Positions 36,968 to 48,900 of a DNA stretch of 64,000 bases are shown here, piece by piece (the first letter of the stretch is position 1; every line of letters starts with the position of its first letter). This stretch comes from Nipponacmea schrenckii (taxonomy: Eukaryota > Mollusca > Gastropoda > Lottiidae), in assembly GCA_030562195.1 (NCBI GenBank), contig CM060203.1, positions 5,346,208 to 5,410,207 of the forward strand, given 5' to 3'. A program made the translations under genes and the position numbers. The notes beneath the pieces were generated by a model. That model was not told the DNA's origin and made no database searches. It saw only the letters and a program-made list of their open reading frames with translations.

Positions 36968-39525
36968 CATAATTATGATCTAACATTACTGACTCTAGCG
37001 TATGATTGTAGACACTTTTAGTTTTAATTGTAATGTTGAAATTGGCGGAAGTGACGACACGAGCAGGATGAAAGACAAGGTCCTGGACATTGACAGGTCA
37101 CCCTGACTTACTACAATATTTCATACAAGTTTAAAGTATAAGAGCAATTAGGTTAATCTGACATACGCCGTTTAAATCAAAAGGAATTTTTCCGATTGTG
37201 AGACATAATGCGTCCACTCCAACACGCTCCAGTTGTTAGTTGCTGACGGTTTCAAGTAGGAAACATCATTGATTTATTATGCTATTATCTATAAACAGAT
37301 AATATGTGTTTTTAAATACAATAATGCTTTTCTTTTCTGGTTATCATGTGGAATATCTCTTTCAATACATTGATTCTAGTGTCCATGTTTTGCCAGCATC
37401 AGTTCATTAGAATGGTATACAGTCAGTAAATTGGTTATTTGCACACACACACACGTACAATTTAAGTCTAATTTCACTGACAACACTATCACGATTTCAT
37501 CTGATTTTTTTGATACAATTTAACTTATCCGCCTCCGCATTAATTATATTTTTTATGCGCAGTACTTCTGTAGAGTAAAGACTGAGATTCAGAATTCAGA
37601 AAATAATGACATTATGTGGAACCTTGCTGGTTACGGTGGTTAAAAGAAAAACCATAAGACGGTGGATGGTTCTTTCTGTGACTTGAGGTGGCTGCTTCAA
37701 CAGCGTTATATTGAGGTATAAGTTGCTTTTAAATATAAATTATGAAAAGAAGGATAATTACTGTTATAATAACACTAATATACAATTTGTCTGGTGAGAT
37801 TTTCAATTTGGTGCCAGACACTTTTTCTTCCAGACAATCCAAGTCAAAATTCTAATTTATGCCTTCTGTTAATTTTCGTTTTTAAATATATTGGCACCAA
37901 TGGTTGTTTTAAAAATTACCAACTTGATAAAAATTAGTTTAATTTAGTGCAGTGTCTATCTTGAAACTTTCTGACAAGTAAAGTGATATGTTCCTCGAAT
38001 ATCAAATATAAAAATGATTGTCCAAACTAAAAACATTGTAACCATCCTAGATAACTGACCCACTTTGGAAACTTACAATGAAGTCAATAAGAAAAGGAAA
38101 ATTAATGGCAAACTTTTACTTCCATATTTTATATTCGGTATTTTTTTTATAATTGTATACATATGATAAATGTTGTCCTTCCGCTGGCAAAAGAGTGACG
38201 AAGATTTTGTCGGCTTTTCAAAAGGGAAGTATTTATTTAACAGGTTTCTCCCTCACACGTCAAAATGTTACCTTCAGTTAGTATTAGTAGCGCTTGGGCA
38301 ATGTAGGAATCTTTTAGACAAAAACTACTGCATGATTTGAGGTGATTTAATGTCATTCAGAAAGTGATGTTGCAACAATATATTCGTTATTGGGATAACA
38401 CTTGCTTGGTATGGCACAGATTCTAAAGCTGAAAATTGGCTGAGACCCTAACGGGTTTCGAACCAGCGATCTCAGAGTCAGGCACCTAATCGCCAGTAAT
38501 ACATGTCAACCGCCTACTGCATGATTTCACGGTTAATTTGTTCAGAGTTTGCTTGTTCGCCCTTATTACAATTAAGGGAATTCCAGAGACATGATAGATC
38601 TCATATTATAGCCTATTTTTGATGTTCTCTTTCAAGAAGAATCAGATCAAAAGGCTTCTTGTGTAGAGCATTACATTAAAAAAAGATCTTCAGTTAAAAG
38701 TGATATAGTTATGGAAATCAAAATTAGTTTTCAACCGTAAATAAAGTGAAGGATTGTATGACACTATTCCTTTTAAACAACTTTTCACTTCAGAAACCGT
38801 GAATTATGGAGTTATGCGTTTAAAGTGTCAAAAATTAGGATGTCTGTAGAGTTGATTCTGGCAGTCAAAATCAACATTAGAAAATTAGACACCGTTACTT
38901 GGAATACATCATAATCGGAATAGGATTCTTGGCAAGTAAAATATAGTGTCGACTAGATATATATATGATAATATCCTGTGATGACTGTCCCCGACTCGGT
39001 AAAAACATTCATAAAGTTATCAACATTACCTGTAAATCCATAAACGTAGGGTATAGGGCAAGATATGCTATGCATATAGGCAGCTAAATATTTCTTTAAT
39101 ACAATGGTGCTCTAGATTTTTTTTAGATAAAAATATATGCATTGCGAACAATTTTCTTAAACATTGTGTATCATTCAGTCAGATATTCAGATATCTCCCA
39201 TGGACTCGGCCATCGATTCTTTGTTTTCAGTGTATGTATTTATCCAGGTTGTCCTTTCAGTTTGATATCTTGCGCTCAAAAAAGGGTGGGGCACAATCTA
39301 GCCGTGTATAGATTAAGATTTGTGGCTAATTAAGAAAAATCATGAATAAACCAAGAGTCCTGTCTTTCAATTAGAAACAATACAAGTTTCGAACATCAAG
39401 CTGTTCGGCGAACTTTGCAATGATCTCTGCAAGTGATCTTATTTACTTTAAAGTTAAGCTGACTTCACCCAAGCCCAATTTACAAAAGTGTTATTTAATC
39501 CTGATTGATCTATTGTATGTTTCAG
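36968..39525. other. Non-coding stretch upstream of the 39.6-kb gene
   Basis: No supported coding exon. It contains a tRNA-derived SINE (38383-38520, minus). Promoter and untranslated exons of the gene at 39582 may be here; a possible acceptor TTGTATGTTTCAG ends at 39525. Confidence 0.4.
38383..38520 (-). repeat. tRNA-derived SINE
   Basis: On the minus strand it carries an A-box-like 'tggcgattaggtgcctgac' and a B-box GGTTCGAAACC with tRNA-like spacing, followed by 'gtctcagccaattttcag'. About 95 bases match 48028-48125 on the plus strand. The pair defines a SINE family with RNA polymerase III promoter boxes. Confidence 0.7.
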
Positions 39526-39581
39526 GTAAACCGACCGTAACAGTAATTAACTATATAAACATGTGACTGAACACTACTGAA

Positions 39582-41078
39582 ATGGCTCTTACAGACTCAC
39601 TTCATTCCAGTGAAAGCAAAGATCGAAACGGGAACGTTTGCCATAGAAAGTCGCCGAATCGAAACCTAACACAGTGTACACACAATTTTAAGGAATCACG
39701 AACAGAAAATTTAGCGTATTTTCCACAAAATTCATTGCGCTTGTGGGAAAATTCAGCCCTCCATTTTGAAAGATCCCTGTCTTATTGTGAAACTTCACAG
39801 ACAAATTGTGAACAGTCATTGTTGTGCCTTCAGAAAGCTGAAACAAAACTGGATAATTTGGAAATGAAGAACCTTGCATTTAGAGATAATGCCCAAGAAC
39901 AGAATAATAATTTTATATTGGAACATTGTGAACAGATCTGCCCCGGACAAATGGTACATTTTTTCACTTCCAACTTAGATTCTGAAAACTTTAAACATAA
40001 TGATTGGATTACACGGAAGGTCCAAGATCAATGTTTTGTGAACGATTCTTTGCTTATTTCTGATAACGACTGTAGAGTCGCTTGCTGTGATTTAAACGAC
40101 TTTAAAAATGTGACACTTAGAATAGGTGATTTTGACTCATATAATATGGAAAGAAAGAACAAGACCTCAAATCGTAGAGATTCCCATGATAAGGATGATT
40201 CTGATGCTAAGCGTCCAAGAACTGAAGTATCATCAACCATTCAATACACACAGTCATCTTCAACAGACACACGTGCAGCTTTAGCAGCAACCTCATTCAC
40301 ATCAGAATCTCATGCCAGTAATCTGACCTCAATCGGAGCTCAAGACCAAAGTTTGGAATCAAAAGAGGCAGCAGACCGACCAATGCCTTCAGACAAAGAA
40401 AGTGCTTCCAAAGAACCAATTTGCGTTCGTTCTTCTGACGTTATTCGCGTTACTAAGTCCATGAAATCATGCAGTATCGAAACGAAACAGGCGTCTTCGG
40501 AATCACACTCGTCTTCATCTCGACCAGTATCAATTATTGCTCCTATAGACAGTTCAGTTACCGTATCTACCAGATCTCGATCAATTCAATCTGATCTCAT
40601 ATTACCACCTGTTTCATGGGACCTGCATATTGATAGTCTATTGGATGAGGAATGTTCTTTGTATACGTCTCGATTGACCAGTGTAGTACATGAAATCCAA
40701 CCAGCATCTGAACGCGAGACCACCAACCCAGTATCAGTTCTTCTGGATCAAGGCGATGAGAAGGTAACAAAGTCAAATACCCCTTTACGCGTGCATTTTT
40801 GTAAACAAAGTCAAATACACCTTTACGCGTGTATTTTTGTTCTCTGTTAGGTTTCAAATGGAAGTTATCTTATAGTAAATTACTTATAGTAATAATATGC
40901 TAATGTATATAAAAGTATAGTTGATTATCTTTTTCCAACTCTTTTCAAACAAGACTATGTTAGCCAATTGAGAATCAAATACATAGATGATGATTGCATT
41001 TACCTTTTAACCATCCTTCTTTTTACATTGCAGCACTTTATACCAATTAATGACACGACTGATTCAGAAGATGAATAG
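39582..41078 (+). CDS. Unrecognised two-exon gene, 408 residues
   Basis: I do not recognise the product. CDS 39582-40763 joined to 41034-41078: donor GAGAAG|GTAACA, acceptor TTTTTACATTGCAG, phase 0, 1227 nt in total. Reading past the donor would add 28 residues of tandemly duplicated intron; the spliced end, HFIPINDTTDSEDE, is acidic and looks like a genuine C-terminus. The N-terminal part (to about residue 185) is rich in Asn, Cys, Ser and Glu. The middle (about 186-330) is Ser/Thr-rich and probably disordered, with a possible nuclear signal DAKRPRTE. Near the end is an ordered-looking WDLHIDSLLDEECSLYTSRL. An in-frame TGA at 39564 precedes the start; an upstream ATG (39561) is directly followed by that TGA. 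A nuclear regulatory role is a guess only. Confidence 0.75.
40765..40840 (+). repeat. Tandem 37-39 bp duplication beside a splice donor
   Basis: The segment aacaaagtcaaatacccctt with '...tacgcgtgcatttttgt' is repeated once with three or four substitutions. It starts one or two bases after the donor GT at 40764 and creates an in-frame extension of the open frame up to 40850. Confidence 0.85.
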
Positions 41079-42916
41079 TCTTAATACAACAATAATCTGA
41101 GATGATACTAAGTAACTAATACATTCAGTCACAACTCTGCGGAGAATGGGGCTGAGTGTCCTTTTAAGCATCAAGTACCTAAGTACCTTATGGGGAACTG
41201 CTCATATGTATTGAATGCTGTTTATTATGGATAGATGGTGGTCCTTATGTGTTGTACCACAATTAAAATCTATAATTTGGAGATTGACAAATATAGAAGG
41301 TGTTTTAGGTGAATTGTAATGTTAGTTAATTGGTGCCATTAGAACTCGTCGGATATGTTCAATTTAAAGAGCTAAATAGACTCTTGTTTTACAAGTATTT
41401 TTGTCAAACACATTGTGATCTCCTTATTGGACCACCTTATTTGCTATTTCATCTGAAAGTTTTCGCTTCACGTGTAATTAATGACTTCAAATCATCCTGT
41501 GATATTTAGTGCTTTTCAGGTATATCACGTTATATGTAAAAAGTGATTATGGTTTGGAATTGTATCGTGAATGTTGTTTGAAAATCTTTTTATATAACGT
41601 AATGTCATGTTAATATATTAAAGTACTTGAATGGTATACCATTCAATATATAATCACCCCTTTGATCCCCATTCCGTTTCGTCACCTCCATTTTTTTTAT
41701 ATTTTGATATACTTCGGTTGATTTTGGTGCGATTTATTCAGTGCTTTGTAAGTGTACATGCTGTAGATAGATTTTGAAGGGACTGTTTTGTGTTATGCAC
41801 GCGCAATAATGAATCAGTTTTCAAGGGTCATATCAAGCATTTTCGACACACAAGTTGTATGATTCCCATCATGATATTCAGTTAAGCATGTAATGTAGTC
41901 CTATTTCATTTCTAATCATTTACGATTTGTATATCGGGGTTTTGCTCGATCTTGATGCGCATGAGATCTCATTCTGTTTTGCGACAAGTGCAACCTTCGA
42001 ACGCAGGTCGTTTTGAATTGCCGCCAATTCTTTCACTGTTAGTTTTGCATGAGACCATGATAAAATTGTGGCTTTATTATAAATTGAATTAAAATTATGT
42101 GAAATTATTCTATTTCGGCAAAATTTGAAATGGCTAGAAAAACCTTGTTAATGATATTTGAAATGTGATAAACTTCATTGTTTGGAATGCTCTGGATATC
42201 TCTGATACCAAACAGAGGAAATAATTCCATGTTTGTGGGCGTATTTTTATTCAAAAAAGCGCTGCATTATAAATCAATTGCACAATATATCAAACCTCAC
42301 TAATTTTATGCTGTGAGGATTCATCTACTAGACATTACACTGGGATTATGTGGTCTATGTTGATAGGAAAAGGTATCCCCTGTACTGAGTAGGCCTACAC
42401 TGATATCCAGAGTATTTCGTTTATCTAATATGATAAAGTATAAATTGTTAAAATGTATTGTTTTATATTCTATTATATAATAAATGTGTGCCAATATTAA
42501 ATTAAATATATCATTAAGACTGAGATCTAGTTTTCATTATTTACAACTTTAAATAAATAGTTCTGCTGTAGATCATGAGCAATATTCAAAATACGTATAT
42601 ATCTGTAACTAGTAATTACGGTAACAGAAATCGCAAGGTTTGTATAGTATTTTGCGATAATTATCAAAAGTAGAATAGGAATAACTTAAAAATACATAAA
42701 AAATAAATGTCGAAAGTTGGTCCAAGTTGCCATGCACCCACGTTGGATAAGATGCAATTAATTAAAAATCACCATTTCAAGATAATTTGATATTTTTACT
42801 AAAAATTTACATGAGAATGAAAATCTACAATTGATATCACAGTCAAGAAAACAATTAAAAATGAAGGGACAAGGCATTATAAATAAGATATACATATTAA
42901 CACTCAAATCAAATTG
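41079..42916. other. Tail-to-tail intergenic region
   Basis: Lies between the ends of the + strand gene at 39582-41078 and CFAP69 on the - strand, so it probably contains both 3' UTRs. An AATAAA occurs near 42479 on the + strand. No other exon seen. Confidence 0.45.
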
Positions 42917-42970
42917 TTAAATATCCACTATGTTTTTCGGGGTTGTTACAGCTTTCATTGTTTGTGGTTG
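42917..42970 (-). CDS. CFAP69: CFAP69 last coding exon
   Basis: Acceptor TTTTCACAACAG, then QPQTMKAVTTPKNIVDI and TAA. This matches the basic MKAV...PK-type C-terminus of vertebrate CFAP69 (VKAV...PKK). Phase 0 agrees with exon 21. Confidence 0.8.
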   Translation of the reverse strand, partial: QPQTMKAVTTPKNIVDI

Positions 42971-45900
42971 CTGTTGTGAAAACAGAAAGATTACTGAACA
43001 GTGAACCTTCTGTTTAAAATAATACATAAAAAAAAGTAAATCTTTAAACATTATTTGTGTTTCAAACAGTCCGGTTTTAAACATTGTTTGCTGTTTAAAC
43101 AGCCAGATTTCTAAACATTGTTTGCTGTTTAAACAGTCAGGTTTTCTAAACATTGTTTGCTCTTTAAACAGCCAGGTTTCTAAACATTGTTTGCTGTTTA
43201 AACATTTAGGTTTCTAAACATTGCTGTTTAATCAATAAGCTTTAAAAACATTGTTTGCTGTTCAGTCAGATTTCTAAACATTGTTTGCTGTTTAAACAGT
43301 CAGGTTTCTAAACATTGTTTGCTGTTTAAACAGTCAGATTTCTAAACAATGTTTGCTGTTTAAACAGTCCGGTTTCTAAACATTGTTTGCTGATTAAACA
43401 GTCCGATTTCTAAACATTGTTTGCTGTTAAACAGTCAGATTTCTAAACATTGTTTGCTGTTTAAACAGTCAGATTTCTAAACATTGTTTGCTGTTTAAAC
43501 AGTCAGATTTCTAAACATTGTTTGCTGTTTAAACAGTCAGATTTCTAAACATTGTTTGCTGTTTAAACAGTCAGATTTCTAAACATTGTTTGTTGTTGAA
43601 ACAGTTAGATTTCTAAACATTGTTTAGCGTTTAAACAGTCCGATTTCTCAAACAGTCAGGTTTCTAAACATTGTTTGCTGTTTAAACAGTCAGGTTTCTA
43701 AACATTGTTTGCTGTTTTAACAGTCAGATTTCTAAACATTGTTTGCCGTTTAAACAGTCAGGTTTCTAAACATTGTTTGCTGTTTAAACAGTCAGGTTTC
43801 TAAACATTGTGTGTGGTTGTTGCTGTAAGACAACCCCTATAACTTGTGGATCATAATAATCAGCACCTCTCTCATCTTGAATTTCACTACTATTAACAAC
43901 AACATGACGACCACTGAATGCCTGGAAGTAAATAAACAAACTATAATGACCAAAATAGCTAACAAGATTAAAAATTTCAATCAAAATTGTACTATATTTC
44001 CCATGAGCAATAATGTCATCTATCACCTATTATACATCCTATTGAATATATTTCGAAGTAGAAAATCAAATGAATCCTAAGTAATAAAATATATAACAAA
44101 ACTTACTGTTAAATTTAGATTGGGTAAATCAGTATTGTGGAAAGTTTGTTCTCTGAAATAACAGAACCCAAAAATTAAATTTCAAAGCAAATTTTCTTTA
44201 TTTTAAAATTCTCAATAAAAGCTTGAGGCTAACAGAAAAACACTATGGAATTTGTTCAATTGCTATCTTGTCTGAACTTATTGCAAGATTTCAAAAAATA
44301 AAAACCAGTAAATGCAACTTCTGGAGTTAATTTTCAACTTTTAAGACTTCTTACAATGTACCATTTCCTGTTTTTCTATTTTATATTAATACACAAATTT
44401 GCCACTACAGAAGGTTTAGGAAAGTTGAAAAATTGCTGTTGCAATTGCAGCCTAAGCGCAGTTAGGTTTGTAATAATTGAAAAAATAAAAAAGGGGACAT
44501 TTCAAAAACACACTTTTTGCTTATGCAAAGTCCTACAAAAAGTTTGTCTCACCCAGGAATAATATGATTTAATAAAATTATACAAACCTCTGATCTTTGG
44601 GTAAAATTCTGGATCCTTCTATAGATTGAATCTGTCTTTCTTTAGCAGCCTACAAAAAAAGATAAGGCTTTTAATTATATAAATGAAGTCGTTTCATAGT
44701 TTAAAACTTGCATATACTGTTAGTGTACAACAACACAATGTATTCACATTGACTGAAATTTTGTAAGAACAATGGTAATTTATATGTTTTAAATGCCATA
44801 CTAGAAATAGCACAAACCTTTAAAATATCATAATTGGATGTTCTAGAAACATACTCTGTAAATTTCCTCATTTGATTCTCATGTTGGCGGTGATTTTCAC
44901 GGATCTAAAACATTGAAGTAAAATAAATATATAACACAATTAACAATACTTCTTTATCCAATCTGATAGGAAATTTAACAACACAATCATATTATTTAAG
45001 GGAGGCTGTAGCTCAGCTGGTCACTGCATTGTGATCTTGGCATGATGTCATTTGTTTGGTTGTGAAAGTTAATGGATTTAATACTAATAAATCATATATG
45101 ACGTTTCACAAGAAAATTGTTTTTGTTCATCAAAGTCATATACAGAATGTGATAGAACAATTATTCACCTCAGCATAGAACTCTTGTTCTTCAATAGCAT
45201 CTTGATTCTGTTGAGCCTCTAACAATTCACTCTGAGTTGCAGCTACAATATTTGTTCTTTCATCCACAACTTTAATAATGGTTTCTAAGGCTTCCTCATC
45301 AGGAGTAACAGGTCGTATTTTCTCCGCTTCTAGCTCAGAAATAATCTCAGACCATACTTCCCCCATTTTAAAGTCCAGATATTTCTCAATGATGGTGAGA
45401 GTCACGTGATCTTCAACAGTTAAACCAGGAAGATCCATGAAGCCAAGTTTACCAAATAACGAGAAGATTTTCGCTCGTAAATTCTCAAACACCTCAACTA
45501 TGGCAGGACTGGGACAATTGGCTTTAAGGGGGACAACTCCAGATTCCATTTGTCTTTTACCCATCATTGGCTTCTTTGTGTCTAAAATTATCGGAAATCA
45601 AGTTATTTTCCAATAGAATTTGATATTGCTAGAGTTGTAGTGCACATAGATAATTATATTATTTTGATAATGCATCTAATAGACCTATCTGTAGAAACTT
45701 TTAAAACCCTTATTTTACTCAAAAGTTTCACACAATGCACTCTTCATACAAATGACCTATTTATTCTCATTGTTTAAAGATATGTGCTAAGGGGCATGGA
45801 TGATAGAAAGCTTTTTTTTCTCTATATATACATGTATATTCCAAATTTCATCAGCTATTGATGAATTTGACAAATCAATAAAACAGCCATTTATTAAAAA

Positions 45901-48900
45901 GCTATTTTTGCATTAAGCTTTAAAATCAACAGCTTTCTATGATATTCTGTACTATAAATATATACCTGTTATAGCTCCATTTATATCACGACCAGCTCCA
46001 ATTGATAAATCTTCATTTCTCCAGATTTCACAGAATAGATGTGGTGCTGTAATATTGTTTTTACCTCGCCATGTTAGAATATGGTTCATGGTTTTAGGAT
46101 TTTCACACAAGTCCAACAAACAACCAATAATAACATTATACATAGTCTTGGGTACCAGCTGAAATTACCGTGAAACATTAAGAGAATTGTATATATGTTT
46201 AAAGAATAGATTGAAATTCATGTATATATAAATAGATCAGATATAGTTTACTATACAATTCTACAAACCTCTAATAGATCAATCAGATGAAACACTCCAC
46301 TTCTTTCTAGGAAATAATCATCTGTTAAAGTACAACCCACAATAGCACACCTATAAATATATCATTTAATATTTTTAGATATATATAATGTATTTTTATA
46401 AAAAAAATGACATGGAGTTTTACGTCCTACTTTTCTGCACCTTATAGGCTCATGAAGACGGGCAAAGCGTCTAACCCACTGAGCCACCACAGCTCCAATG
46501 TATTATTATAAATATATATTATGTATTATTATTAGATATTTCACTTATAATTAATATATAATTAAATAATTAATAATTTAATATTTTTAGATATATATCA
46601 TGTATTATTATTATTTATTGTTATTAATGATATATTGTATTATTATAAGATATATCCATATGATATATATATACAGGCTATAACTTAAAACATCAAAATC
46701 CAATGATGATTTATCAAAACATGAGGGATCACAAGATATGTTATATAAATAATATAATATCTAGAAGAGATCTAGAAGAGATGGAGAAGATATCTAGTAA
46801 TAGTATAATATCTAGAAGAGATGGAGAAGATATGTAGTAATAGTATAATATCTCGAAGAGATATAGAAGATATGTAGTAATAGTATAATATCTAGAAGAG
46901 ATGGAGAAGATATGTAGTAATAGTATAATATCTCGAAGAGATGGAGAAGATATGTAGTAATAGTATAATATCTAGAAGAGATGGAGAAGATATGTAGTAA
47001 TAGTATAATATCTCGAAGAGATGGAGAAGATATGTAGTAATAGTATAATATCTAGAAGAGATAGAAGATATGTAGTAATAGTATAATATCTGAAGAGATG
47101 AGAAGATATGTAGTAATAGTATAATATCTAGAAGAGATATAGAAGATATGTAGTAATAGTATAATATCTCGAAGAGATGAGAAGATATGTAGTAATAGTA
47201 TATCTGAAGAGATAGAAGATATGTAGTAATAGTATAATATCTAGAAGAGATATAGAAGATATGTAGTAATAGTATAATATCTAGAAGAGATGGAGAAGAT
47301 ATGTAGTAATAGTATAATATCTAGAAGAGATATAGAAGATATCTAGTAATAGTATAATATCTAGAAGAGATGGAGAAGATATGTAGTATCTAGAAGAGAT
47401 ATAGAAGATATGTAGTAATAGTATAATATCTAGAAGAGATGGAGAAGATATGTAGTAATAGTATAATAACTAGAAGAGATATAGAAGAGATGTAGAAGAG
47501 ATATTAATAATCAAGAAAAACAACTTACCAAGCTGTGTCAACAGCAGCTAAAAATAATTTATGATGACCAAGGCCACTATTTAATAATTTGGCATCAGTC
47601 TGTAAATAATTCATCACCACATCTACTCCATTTCTTCCAAACAATTCCTAAAATAAAAGATTTTTAAAAAATACTATAATAGTTTCCACAGAAGGGGATA
47701 TTTTGGAATGACACTATAATTTAATATTTAAAACTTCCTACTGACCAAGGTTTAGGTTTAAAGATTCAGTAAATAGTATATACCTTTCTATGTATATCTC
47801 CATCACACAATGAAGATAGAATAATTAAAATATCTGTCTGCATCTCTATATCTATAGCTGTATATTTGTCTATAGGTAGAGTAAACACTTTCTTCAATAT
47901 TCCTGTAAAGGTATGAAATTTTATTATTAAATATTACATTATCATTATAATTCTTAGTGAATTTACTGTCACTGTTTAAGAGGTCTTAAAGTTGTATGTT
48001 ATATTTATCATGATATTGATATACTCTGAGATCGCTGGTTTGAACCTGTTCGGGTCTCAGCCAATTTTCAGCACAAGAGTCTGTGCTATACCAAGAAAGT
48101 CTTATCCCAATAACGAAAATATCATTGATATACTGTTGAAACGAAATTAAATAAAATGAATAGAATTTTACACACTACTCTTCTGCACCTAATGGGCTAA
48201 TAAAGACAAAGAACAATACTATAATGACTTGTGACTGAAAATTGTACATCTTAAATAAGTTAAGCAACCATTGTTTTTCTCTATCACCTATATCTACATA
48301 CCAATAAGTTGATTAATGGCCCCTTGATCTGATAAATCTTGTAGAACCAACTCATCCTCCGTGGACACGACACTACGCATTATCCTTAAACACATACACA
48401 TCTGGGATTTTTTATTGCCTCGTCCACCAGTACCATGGAAACTGTTACCTTGACCACTAAAATCATCTAAACAAGATCAAATTACAAATATTTTAAAGTC
48501 AGCATACCCATCATTCTAATTACCAATAAAATCAAATAAATACAATACTGTTTTACTTTAACATGAACTGACACTCACAGATGTAGACCTAGTGTTCTAA
48601 AAGTGTGTACACATATAATAAACACAATAAATAACTGGATACTTGAGATATTTTGGTACTCCAGTCTTTATCAAGCAATGATGTTTGATGTTTGATCAGT
48701 GCTTGATGAAAACAGAAGAACCCTTGTCGAAACGTCGCAAGTTATTTATTAAAGTAATTGTTATCCATATAACTGTGTCTAGTTGTTTATTATTGAGTTA
48801 CTAAATGCCACATAAGATAATAAGTGCAATTGTAAAGTAAAATAGTTACTTTGTAAGGTACTTATTCTTCAATTTAATATGTTGTTATTAAAATAAAACA

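Noticed and set aside
36100..36972. Chain of 62-100 codon frames
   Set aside because: They come from the 43-bp array; the period is not a multiple of 3, so the frames jump and end irregularly.
40764..40850. Reading the 39.6-kb gene as a single exon of 422 codons
   Set aside because: The added 28 codons are a fresh intronic tandem duplication, whereas a good donor and acceptor in phase lead to a sensible acidic C-terminus at 41034-41078.
43040..43825. CRISPR-like look of regular short repeats
   Set aside because: The units abut directly with no unique spacers, and the context is an intron of an animal gene. It is a minisatellite.
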